In this document: positions 25,198 to 34,293 of the stretch, piece by piece | Position numbering within the stretch: position 1 is the first letter of the stretch | Layout of the letters: each line of letters starts with the position of its first letter | Assembly (NCBI GenBank): GCA_035565615.1 | Contig: DATMSB010000024.1 | Coordinates: 1-45,985, forward strand | Direction of reading: 5' to 3' | Origin: Vulgatibacter sp035565615 | Lineage (GTDB): Bacteria > Myxococcota > Myxococcia > Myxococcales > Vulgatibacteraceae | DNA: 45,985 nt | The notes under the pieces: model-generated | Databases searched by the model: none | Seen by the model: only the letters and a program-made list of their open reading frames with translations | Told to the model about the DNA's origin: nothing | Translations under genes and position numbers: made by a program

Positions 25198-26250
25198 ATG
25201 GTCCAGAGCCAGGAGGAGCCGGTCGTCCACGTCCTGTGGATCTCGGAGGGGATGAGCTGCGATGGAGACTCGGTCTCCGTCACCGCGGCGATGAACCCCT
25301 CCATCGAGGACGTCCTGCGCGAGCTGGTCCCCGGCCTGCCCAGGGTGAAGCTCCACAACAAGGTCCTCGCCTACGAGAACGGCCAGGAGTTCGTCTCCCA
25401 CTTCGAGAAGGCCTGGAGGGGGGAGCTCGATCCCTTCGTCTTCGTGGTGGAGGGGTCGATCCCCAACGAGAAGATCAACGGCGACGGCTACTGGACCGCG
25501 CTCGGCTTCGACGAGAACGGCGACGCGATCACCCTGAACGACTGGATCGATCGGCTGGCCCCCAAGGCGTGGGCGGTGGTGGCGGCGGGGACCTGCGCCA
25601 CCTACGGGGGCATCCACGCCATGGCCGGGAACCCCACCGGCTGCATGGGCCTCGCCGACTACCTGGGGTGGGACTTCGTCTCCAAGGGCGGCCTGCCCAT
25701 CGTCAACGTCCCCGGCTGCCCGGTCCAGCCGGACAACTTCATGGAGACCCTCACCTGGCTGCTCTACCAGGCCGCCGGGAAGAACCCGCCCATCCCCCTG
25801 GACGACAAGCTCCGCCCCACCTGGCTCTTCGGAAAGACGGTGCACGAGGGCTGTGACAGGGCCGGCTACTACGAGCAGGCGGACTTCGCCCTCGACTACA
25901 ACTCGCCCAAGTGCCAGGTGAAAGTCGGCTGCTGGGGACCCGTGGTGAACTGCAACGTCCCCAAGCGCGGCTGGATGAACGGAGTCGGCGGCTGCCCCAA
26001 CGTGGGCGGCATCTGCATCGGCTGCACGATGCCCGGCTTCCCCGACAAGTTCATGCCGTTCATGGACCAGCCCCCCGGCGCGATGGTGTCGGCCACGACC
26101 ATCAGCGCCTACGGCCTGATGATCCGCCGCCTGCGGAGCATGACCAACCGCACCCTGAACCTGGAGCCCAGGTGGCACCACAACCGGCCGAAGCTGACCA
26201 CGGGCTACGCCCCTCGCTGGTCGCCGAGTCAGGAGCAGCCCCAGGGCTGA
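25198..26250 (+). CDS. hhyS: [NiFe]-hydrogenase small subunit, group 1h type
   Basis: A 350-aa Fe-S subunit without a Tat signal or membrane anchor, so it is probably cytoplasmic. The proximal-cluster motif reads CDGD (residues 21-24) where most hydrogenases have CxxC, so Asp24 replaces a Cys; Cys133 and Cys174 (VPGCPVQP) complete that site. H216, C219, C239 and C245 fit the distal cluster. C252, C273 and C276 fit the medial cluster, with C266 as a possible extra ligand. The Asp-for-Cys swap is known from the oxygen-insensitive hydrogenase of Ralstonia eutropha (group 1h). GAAGGGAGG precedes the ATG, 16 nt after hypE. Confidence 0.93.
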   Translation: MVQSQEEPVVHVLWISEGMSCDGDSVSVTAAMNPSIEDVLRELVPGLPRVKLHNKVLAYENGQEFVSHFEKAWRGELDPFVFVVEGSIPNEKINGDGYWTALGFDENGDAITLNDWIDRLAPKAWAVVAAGTCATYGGIHAMAGNPTGCMGLADYLGWDFVSKGGLPIVNVPGCPVQPDNFMETLTWLLYQAAGKNPPIPLDDKLRPTWLFGKTVHEGCDRAGYYEQADFALDYNSPKCQVKVGCWGPVVNCNVPKRGWMNGVGGCPNVGGICIGCTMPGFPDKFMPFMDQPPGAMVSATTISAYGLMIRRLRSMTNRTLNLEPRWHHNRPKLTTGYAPRWSPSQEQPQG

Positions 26251-26277
26251 ACGAATCGATCCAAGGAGGCCAGGGCC

Positions 26278-28062
26278 ATGCAGACCACGGAACGCGGGAA
26301 GCAGCCGAACCTCGTCGAGATGGCGTGGGATCCGGTGACGAGGATCATCGGCAACCTCGGCATCTACACGAAGATCGACTTCGAGAACCGGGAGGTGGCC
26401 GAGTGCAAGAGCACCTCGTCGATCTTCCGGGGCTACAGCGTCTTCATGAAGGGGAAGGATCCGCGGGACGCGGGCTTCATCACCAGCCGCATCTGCGGCA
26501 TCTGCGGCGACAACCACACCACGTGCGCGAACTACGCCCAGAACATGGCCTTCGGGATCGAGAACCCGCCCCTGGGCGAATGGATGATCAACCTCGGCGA
26601 GGCGGCCGAGTACATGTTCGACCACTCGATCTTCCAGGACAACATGGTCTTCGTGGACTTCTGCGAGCGCATGGTCGCGGAGACGAACCCGAAGCTCCTC
26701 GCCCGCGCCCAGTCCACCCCCGCGCCCCACGCGAAGGTGCACGGCTTCGACACCATCGCGGACATCATGCGGTCGTACGACCCGTTCACCGGGAAGACGT
26801 ACCTCGAGGCGCTGCAGATGACCCGCCTCACTCGGGAGATGTTCTGCCTGATGGAGGGGCGACACGTCCACCCGTCCACGGTCTATCCGGGCGGGGTCGG
26901 CACGGTGGCCTCCCCGCAGGTCTTCACCGACTACCTGTCGCGGCTGGTGCGCTACCTCGACTTCGCGAAGAAGGTCGTCCGCATGAACGACGACGTCTTC
27001 GACTTCTTCTACGAGGCGCTGCCCGGCTACGAGAAGGTGGGCCAGCGGCGGATCCTGCTGGGCTGCTGGGGGGCGTTCCAGGATCCCGACCACTGCGACT
27101 ACCGCTACGAGAACATGACGAGCTGGGGACGGAAGATGTTCGTCACCCCGGGGATCGTGATCGACGGCGAACTCGTCACCACCGATCTCGTCGAGATCAA
27201 CCTGGGGATGCGCATCCTCCTGGGGAGCTCGTACTACGACGACTGGGAGGACGAGGAGGTCTTCGTCGCCCGGGATCCGCTGGGCAACCCGGTGCACCGG
27301 CGGCATCCGTGGAACCAGACGACCATCCCCAGGCCCCAGAAGCGCAACCTGGAGAAGGGACCGTATAGCTGGGTGATGAGCCCGAGGTGGTACCACGAGA
27401 AGACCGGGGAGCACCTGGCCCTCGACACCGGTGGCGGCCCCCTCGCCCGGCTGTGGGTGACGGCGCTCGCGGGGATGGTGAAGACGCCCTTCGTTCGCTC
27501 CACGGGGAACGGCGTGCAGATCACCCTCCCCCAATCCGGCACCCTGGGCGAGATGGAGTTCGAGTGGAAGGTGCCCAAGTGGTCCAACACCATCGAGCGG
27601 AATCGGGCCCGCGCGTACTTCATCGTCTACTCGGCGGCGATGGCGCTCTACTTCGTGGAGAAGGCGATGGATCGGCTGCGCACCGGCGACGTGCGCACCT
27701 ACCAGGAGTTCGACCTCCCCGACGAGGCGATCGGCTGCGGCTTCCACGAGGCGGTCCGCGGTGTCCTCTCCCATCACATGGTGATCAAGGACCGCAAGAT
27801 CGCCAACTACCACCCCTACCCGCCCACCCCCTGGAACGCGAGCCCGCGGGACGCCTTCGGCACGCCGGGCCCCTACGAGGACGCGGTGCAGGGCTGCCCC
27901 ATCTTCGAAGAGAACGGGCCGGAGAACTTCAAGGGCATCGACATCATGCGCACCGTCCGCAGCTTCGATCCCTGCCTGCCGTGCGGGGTGCACATGTACC
28001 TGGGCGAGGGGAAGGTGCTGCGCGAGGTGCACTCGCCCATGGCGGGCCTGGGCGGGGCGTAG
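26278..28062 (+). CDS. hhyL: [NiFe]-hydrogenase large (catalytic) subunit, group 1h type
   Basis: A 594-aa catalytic subunit. The N-terminal motif SRICGICGDNHTTC carries Cys73 and Cys76, and the C-terminal motif DPCLPCGVH carries Cys566 and Cys569; these four Cys hold the Ni-Fe(CN)2CO site. After His572 there is a 22-residue tail ending MAGLGGA, which the M52 protease encoded at 15140-15637 should remove. The motif wording (RICGICGDNHTTC, DPCLPCGVHMY) is that of group 1h enzymes, which oxidise H2, including at atmospheric levels in some bacteria. An AAGGAGG site (26262-26268) precedes the ATG by 9 nt. Confidence 0.95.
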   Translation: MQTTERGKQPNLVEMAWDPVTRIIGNLGIYTKIDFENREVAECKSTSSIFRGYSVFMKGKDPRDAGFITSRICGICGDNHTTCANYAQNMAFGIENPPLGEWMINLGEAAEYMFDHSIFQDNMVFVDFCERMVAETNPKLLARAQSTPAPHAKVHGFDTIADIMRSYDPFTGKTYLEALQMTRLTREMFCLMEGRHVHPSTVYPGGVGTVASPQVFTDYLSRLVRYLDFAKKVVRMNDDVFDFFYEALPGYEKVGQRRILLGCWGAFQDPDHCDYRYENMTSWGRKMFVTPGIVIDGELVTTDLVEINLGMRILLGSSYYDDWEDEEVFVARDPLGNPVHRRHPWNQTTIPRPQKRNLEKGPYSWVMSPRWYHEKTGEHLALDTGGGPLARLWVTALAGMVKTPFVRSTGNGVQITLPQSGTLGEMEFEWKVPKWSNTIERNRARAYFIVYSAAMALYFVEKAMDRLRTGDVRTYQEFDLPDEAIGCGFHEAVRGVLSHHMVIKDRKIANYHPYPPTPWNASPRDAFGTPGPYEDAVQGCPIFEENGPENFKGIDIMRTVRSFDPCLPCGVHMYLGEGKVLREVHSPMAGLGGA

Positions 28063-28098
28063 CCCGGATCGCGCCGGGCTGATCAATTTGCATCGACG

Positions 28099-28104
28099 TA
28101 CCTT
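28099..28104 (+). promoter_or_regulatory. TACCTT box between hhyL and the 74-aa gene
   Basis: A third copy of the TACCTT hexamer used in the two hyp promoters lies in the 57-nt gap after hhyL, in an AT-richer spot. No TTGxTC box occurs 16 nt upstream, so a separate promoter here is only a possibility. Confidence 0.25.
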
Positions 28105-28119
28105 TGCGTGGAGGCGAGC

Positions 28120-28344
28120 GTGAAGAAGAACGACATCGAGACGGGCCGGGCCCAGGCCCGCGTGGTGTGGCCCGCCCACGTGCCCGGCGTCGCACAGGGC
28201 GGCAGCAGGGGCAAGCTGGCGAAGTCGGTCGGCCTCTACGTGGAGGGCGACAAGGTGAAGGGAACGGCCCGGCGCTCCACCGGGATCCGTCCGCACGATC
28301 GCGACCCGATCGATCCCCGCAGCCCGAACTTCTCGCCTCCCTGA
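28120..28344 (+). CDS. 74-aa basic protein downstream of hhyL
   Basis: A short unrecognised protein. It starts KKNDIETGRAQARVVWPAHV after the initiator, has a Gly/Lys-rich middle (GGSRGKLAKSVGLYVEGDKV) and ends with PHDRDPIDPRSPNFSPP. It is rich in basic residues, has no Cys and no membrane segment. GTG 28120 is chosen because GGAGG lies 5 nt upstream; GTG 28108 would overlap that site. Its position as the last gene of the hydrogenase operon, followed by a hairpin, suggests a link to the enzyme, but no function can be read from it. Confidence 0.6.
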   Translation: MKKNDIETGRAQARVVWPAHVPGVAQGGSRGKLAKSVGLYVEGDKVKGTARRSTGIRPHDRDPIDPRSPNFSPP

Positions 28345-28381
28345 CCCCCCGGTCGACCCACCGGCGTCGGTTCGCACCTCG

Positions 28382-28411
28382 GGGCGGCGGACGCGACGAG
28401 CGACGCCGCCC
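28382..28411. terminator. Hairpin closing the hydrogenase operon
   Basis: GGGCGGCG (28382-28389) and CGCCGCCC (28404-28411) form a perfect 8-bp stem with a 14-nt loop between the plus-strand hydrogenase operon and the convergent glycosyltransferase gene. There is no T-tract. Confidence 0.4.
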
Positions 28412-28464
28412 GCCTTCCGCGATCGAAGTGGTCCGGGCCGGCCGCCGCGCCCGTGCCCGGGCGA

Positions 28465-30381
28465 TCAATGCTCCGCCGAGACCGGCTGCACGCGCCGCGC
28501 CGTCACCTCGCGCAGGATCGCCCTGCCCGCCGGCGCGATCTCCACCTCGATCGATCCGCCGGGGGCGTCGAACACCAAGGGCGCGGGGCCGCGGGCCAGC
28601 ACCTCCTCGCCCCGCCGCACCTCGAGGGTGACGCCGTCGCCGGCGGCGTCCACCGCGAGCGCCCACCGTCCGCGGGGCAGGTCGAAGGGCAGCAGGCCGG
28701 GGGCGGTGGCGAGGAGCCTTCCGGCGAGCCGCGCCTCCTCGCCCAGCCACACGGCGAGGCTCCCCGGCGTCCCTGCGAACAGCCATCCGGGGAGGATCAC
28801 GCGGTCGTCGTGCCGGCGGATGCCGATCCTCTCGCTCTCCTTGCGCACGAAGATCCGGGAGTGGACCACGTGCGGCGCCCTCCCGGGGACGGCCTTCCTC
28901 CCCTCGAAGGTCACGAGCCGGTAGTCGCGCTGGAAACCCTGCAGCGCGAGGAGCTCGCGGCCGCCGCGGAAGCAGGCGCGGTCGCTCCCCCAGGGGCTGC
29001 AGAAGAGGACGAGATCCGGCCGCCGCGAGTGGACGTAGGCGCCGTCGCCGAACTCGTGGGCGAGGTGGCCCGTCCCGGCGTCCGGCGGTGGATGCGTCGC
29101 GATCCACCGATCGTTGAGGCCCAGCATGTCGAGGGAGGGCAGGCGCGACCAGTAGGGCAGGCAGCCCGCCGGATCCACGGCCATGAGCGCCTGCCGCTCC
29201 TCGAACGCCCGGCGTAGCAAGAGGCCGATCGGCTCGCCGGCCCACTCCCACCTCTCGCTTCGCGCCCGCTCGTTCTCCGGATCCTTCCCCTGCGCCGCGA
29301 CGAGGAGCGCGAGGCAGACGGCGCCCGCGCACCAGCCGCGGATCGCCCAGCGGCGGGAGCGCGCTGCCGCCCACGCGAGGCCCTCCGCCGCGAGGAAGGC
29401 GAGGAGGATCGAGGTCGGCACGGCGTGACGCCTGCCCGGGAAGATGTCGCCGCCGATCACGCTCACGTAGACCGACCAGGCGAGGAGGGGCAGCGCGATC
29501 GCGAGGATCCGCCGGCGGCGCCGGGGATCGACCATCGCCTCGGTGGCGAGCAGGCCGAGGATCGTCAGCCCGGAGAGCCAGAAGAAGGCCCACCCCACGT
29601 AGGTCGCGCCGTCGATCAGGCGGGTCGAGGTGAAGGCAACCTTCACCCTCGCCGGGTTGGGGATCCAGTCGCCGTAGTAGGCGAGGCGGAAGGCGAGCTG
29701 CCCCAGCCAGGCGGCCGCCGGAAGCACGCAGAGCCGGAGAGCGCCTGCGAGCGAGCTCCTCGAGAGCCCCCACGCCACCAGGAGGGCCGCGGCGATCGCC
29801 GCGGTGAAGAGCGCGCCGTCGGGCCGGGTGAGGCAGAGGAGCGCGAGGGGGATCGACGCCGGCAGCACCTGCCCGGGCCGGCCCTCCTCGGCCATCGGGA
29901 GGACCAGCGCGAGCGTCCAGGCGAGGAGGCCCGCCACCGCGGCCTGCTCGAGGCCCCCCACCACCCAGACCGCCATTGGCCCCGCCGCTGCCAGGGCGAG
30001 CCCGCCGACGAGCGCGGGGAGCAGCCAGGCTCGCTCGTCCGAACGAGGTCGATGCGTCCACGCCAGGGCCGCGATCGCGGCGATCATACCCAGCACGCCG
30101 AGGAGGCGGACGGCGAGGATCGAGTCGACGCCGACGAGCCTCAGCCCCGCGACCGCGAGGACCCAGAGGAGGTTGGAGTAGCCCTCGACCCGCTCGCCGT
30201 CGGTCCAGGTGAGGCCCTTCCCTTCTGCGAGGCGCTCGGCGTAGCGCAGCGAGATCAGCGCGTCGTCCGAGAGGAAGGTGAGGAAGGTCGAGGCGTGCCA
30301 GAGCAGGCCCACCGTCGCCGCCGCGGCGACGGCCACGGGGAGCCATCGGGCCTGGCGCCAGCGGATCGGCAGAGGGGGCAT
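28465..30381 (-). CDS. GT-C-like polytopic membrane glycosyltransferase
   Basis: A 638-aa protein with about ten hydrophobic helices in the first 400 residues and a soluble C-terminal part. After the first helix comes LSDDALISLRYAERLAEGKG and then GERVEGYSNLLWVL. An acidic pair in the first periplasmic loop is the hallmark of GT-C enzymes that transfer sugars from polyprenyl-phosphate donors (mannosyl- or arabinosyltransferase-like). ACLTRPDG-like and PGRRHAVPTSI segments follow. The acceptor is unknown. The start is ATG 30381. It is divergent from a second protein with the same layout at 30522. Confidence 0.7.
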   Translation of the reverse strand: MPPLPIRWRQARWLPVAVAAAATVGLLWHASTFLTFLSDDALISLRYAERLAEGKGLTWTDGERVEGYSNLLWVLAVAGLRLVGVDSILAVRLLGVLGMIAAIAALAWTHRPRSDERAWLLPALVGGLALAAAGPMAVWVVGGLEQAAVAGLLAWTLALVLPMAEEGRPGQVLPASIPLALLCLTRPDGALFTAAIAAALLVAWGLSRSSLAGALRLCVLPAAAWLGQLAFRLAYYGDWIPNPARVKVAFTSTRLIDGATYVGWAFFWLSGLTILGLLATEAMVDPRRRRRILAIALPLLAWSVYVSVIGGDIFPGRRHAVPTSILLAFLAAEGLAWAAARSRRWAIRGWCAGAVCLALLVAAQGKDPENERARSERWEWAGEPIGLLLRRAFEERQALMAVDPAGCLPYWSRLPSLDMLGLNDRWIATHPPPDAGTGHLAHEFGDGAYVHSRRPDLVLFCSPWGSDRACFRGGRELLALQGFQRDYRLVTFEGRKAVPGRAPHVVHSRIFVRKESERIGIRRHDDRVILPGWLFAGTPGSLAVWLGEEARLAGRLLATAPGLLPFDLPRGRWALAVDAAGDGVTLEVRRGEEVLARGPAPLVFDAPGGSIEVEIAPAGRAILREVTARRVQPVSAEH

Positions 30382-30521
30382 CGTCTCGGGGAGTCTACCA
30401 CTTGCCCAAACACCCTCCCACGCCCTGTGTTCGGCGCCAACGGAAGCGGCCGAATCGCTCTTTCCAAGGTCGGCCTCCCCATGGGAGGATTTCGACGCCC
30501 CCGGAGCTCGAAGGAGATCCG

Positions 30522-32147
30522 ATGCTGCCTTCGCTGCCGCTCCACTCGCGCGCGGGGGTCGCCCGCGTGGCCCTCGTGGTCGCGGGCGCCGCCCTGCTGG
30601 GGTGGATGTTCGCGGCCCAGGCGTGGGTCGTCGACGACGCCTACATCACGCTCCGGACCGTCGACAACTTCGTGAGCGGGCGCGGCCTCGGCTGGAACCC
30701 CGGCGAGCGCGTCCAGGCCTTCACCCACCCGCTGTGGATGTTCTGCCTCTGCGCCCTCTACCTCTTCACCAGGGAGGGCTTTCTCACCGTCCTGGCGCTC
30801 TCCTTCGCGATGCTCCTCGCGCTCCTCGGCGTGGTGGCGTGGGGGCTGTACCGGGAGCCGGCGTGGAAGACCCTGCTCTTCCTGGGGATGCTGGTGGCGT
30901 CCAAGGCCTTCTTCGACTTCACCTCGAGCGGCCTGGAGAACCCCCTCACCGTCCTGCTCGTCGCGATCTTCGCCTCCAGGTGGCTGGCGCCCCCGCCGGA
31001 CGACCTCGACGAGCGGCTGAAGCGGTGGCGCTTCCTCCTCTTCGTGGCGGCCCTGGCGTTCTTCAACCGGATCGACACCCTCCTGCTCTACCTCCCGGCG
31101 CTCGGGTGGGAGCTCGTCGCCCTGGCGAGGCGCGCCGGGGCGCGGATCGTCCCGCCATTCCTCGCGGCGACCTCGCCGGCCACGGGGTGGCTCGCCTTCT
31201 CCCTGATCTACTTCGGCGCGCCCTTCCCCAACACCGCCTACGCCAAGGCCCTGGGCAACGGCGTCGGCGCCGCGGCCGCCTTGCAGGTCGGCGGCGCCTA
31301 CTTTCGAAACGGCCTGGAGTGGGATCCCGCCACCCAGGCGGTGATGGCCCTCGCGCTCGTCGCGGCGATCGCCTCCCGGAGGCGGGCGCCGACCCTCGCG
31401 GCCTGCGGAATGGTCTCGTACCTGCTGTACGTCGCCGCCGTCGGTGCGGCCGGGACGCACATGAGCGGCCGGTTCTTCTCCGGGCCCTACGTGCTGGGCG
31501 CCCTGATCCTGCTCGCCACCCTGCGGGGTCGCAGGTCGGCGATCGCCGCCGGCGCGCTGGTGGCCACGCTCGCCCTGCTCGCGCCGGGCGCGCCGCTGCG
31601 ATCCGCGGGGAGCCGAAACACGCTGCCCCGCGGCGGCCACGGACCGGCGGGAATCATCGACACCCGCTGGATCGTGCACCGGGAGGGGGCGGCCCTCGCG
31701 AGGTGGCGAGAGGGGATCGAGTGGCCCAACCACGGCTGGTACGAGGAGGGCCTGCTTTTTCGAGGGTCGCCCCAGACGCTGCGGGTGGGCGGCGCCGCCT
31801 CGGGCGCCCCCATCGGCTACTTCGGGTACGCCGCGGGGCCCGACAAGTACATCGTCGACGTCCTCGGCCTCACCGACCCGCTCTTGGCGCGCCTCCCGAT
31901 GCGCAGGTCCTCGGCGTGGACGGGCGGGCACTTCGTCCGAGACCTCCCCAGGGGCTACGTGGAGTCCCTGCGAAGCGGCGGCAACTCGATCGAGGATCCG
32001 GACCTGCGCGCGTACTACGACCGGATCCGGCTGATCACCCGCGGACCGATCTTCTCCCTCGCCCGGCTCCGAGCCATCTACGAGCTGAACACCGGCAGGC
32101 TCGATCCGCTGGTGGAGGCCTACGCCTCCCGCGCGGGCCATGGGTGA
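30522..32147 (+). CDS. GT-C-like polytopic membrane glycosyltransferase, second copy
   Basis: A 541-aa membrane protein with the same N-terminal design as the divergent neighbour: a first helix, then VVDDAYITLRTVDNFVSGRG and GERVQAFTHPLWMF. The central part has several hydrophobic helices including FFNRIDTLLLYLPAL, and there is a soluble C-terminal domain. It is predicted to be a lipid-linked sugar transferase acting at the periplasmic face; substrate unknown. ATG 30522 is preceded by AAGGAGA at 4-nt spacing; the frame extends further upstream but without a better start. The two genes look like distant paralogues. Confidence 0.7.
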   Translation: MLPSLPLHSRAGVARVALVVAGAALLGWMFAAQAWVVDDAYITLRTVDNFVSGRGLGWNPGERVQAFTHPLWMFCLCALYLFTREGFLTVLALSFAMLLALLGVVAWGLYREPAWKTLLFLGMLVASKAFFDFTSSGLENPLTVLLVAIFASRWLAPPPDDLDERLKRWRFLLFVAALAFFNRIDTLLLYLPALGWELVALARRAGARIVPPFLAATSPATGWLAFSLIYFGAPFPNTAYAKALGNGVGAAAALQVGGAYFRNGLEWDPATQAVMALALVAAIASRRRAPTLAACGMVSYLLYVAAVGAAGTHMSGRFFSGPYVLGALILLATLRGRRSAIAAGALVATLALLAPGAPLRSAGSRNTLPRGGHGPAGIIDTRWIVHREGAALARWREGIEWPNHGWYEEGLLFRGSPQTLRVGGAASGAPIGYFGYAAGPDKYIVDVLGLTDPLLARLPMRRSSAWTGGHFVRDLPRGYVESLRSGGNSIEDPDLRAYYDRIRLITRGPIFSLARLRAIYELNTGRLDPLVEAYASRAGHG

Positions 32148-32221
32148 ACGGGTCCCCCCGCGCCTCGGTTCAAGAATCGCCGCCCCGCTGATAAGGTCCC
32201 CCTCCACCTGAGAGGGCCCCC

Positions 32222-33507
<1,286 letters not shown>

Positions 33508-33511
<4 letters not shown>

Positions 33512-34188
33512 GGACGGCGAAACTGCTCATCGTCGAGGACGATCCCTCGATCCTCCACGGCCTCCGCCACAACCTCTCCTACGAGGGCTATGAGGTGATG
33601 ACCGCGCGGGACGGCGAGGAGGGGCTGCGGCTCGCCCTCGAGCACGCCCCCGACGTGGTGATCCTCGACGTCATGCTCCCGGGGATGAACGGCTTCGAGG
33701 TGCTCAAGGAGCTGCGGGCTCGATCGAAGGTCGGGGTGGTGATGCTCTCCGCCAAGGGCGCCGAGCACGACAAGGTCCTGGGGCTCGACCTGGGGGCCGA
33801 CGACTACGTGTCCAAGCCCTTCGGTCTCAAGGAGCTCTTCGCCCGGATCAAGGCGGTGCTGCGCCGCCGGTCCGGGGAGCAGAACCCGCGGGAGATCCGC
33901 TTCGGCGACGTGACCATCCACACCGACTCCCAGGTGGTGGAGCGGGACGGCAAGCCCGTGGAGCTGACGCCGCAGGAGTACCGGCTCCTCTCCTACCTGG
34001 TGGCCCGCGAGGGCTCGGCCCTCAGCCGCAACACCATCCTCGACGGGGCCTGGGGTGTCGGCTACGACGGTACCTCCCGCACGGTGGACAACTTCGTCCG
34101 CAGCCTCCGGGTGAAGCTCGAGGCGGATCCGGAGGCGCCGCGGCACTTCCTCACCGTGCGGGGCTTCGGGTACCGCTTCCAGCGCTGA
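33508..34188 (+). CDS. OmpR/PhoB-family response regulator
   Basis: A 226-aa regulator. The receiver domain has the acidic pair in LLIVEDDPSI, phospho-acceptor Asp54 in VILDVMLPGMNG, and Lys in DDYVSKPFGLKE. The C-terminal winged helix shows ELTPQEYRLLSYLVAREG and TVDNFVRSLRVKLEADPE, then FLTVRGFGYRFQR, as in PhoB/OmpR. It is a DNA-binding partner of the kinase encoded just upstream. The start is GTG 33508, overlapping the kinase stop by 4 nt. A 12-nt perfect palindrome AGCGGCGCCGCT lies directly after its stop. Confidence 0.93.
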
Positions 34189-34280
34189 AGCGGCGCCGCT
34201 GGGTAGGCGCCCCGGGCCCTCGCCCGCCGGTTTTCCTCAACGGGCACGGGGGGAAGCTCCCGCCGGGGCGCGCGTCCTGG

Positions 34281-34286
34281 TATCGT
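34281..34286 (+). promoter_or_regulatory. Possible -10 box close to the M23 peptidase start
   Basis: TATCGT (4/6 to TATAAT) ends 7 nt before the ATG at 34294, and no ribosome-binding site is visible, the same geometry as at the hyp promoters. No clear -35 box is present. Confidence 0.25.
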
Positions 34287-34293
34287 CCGCCCG

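Noticed and set aside
24751..28377. A 1208-codon open frame on the minus strand
   Set aside because: It lies opposite hypE and both hydrogenase subunit genes, which carry clear catalytic motifs. The product is rich in Val/Leu/Gly/His without family features.
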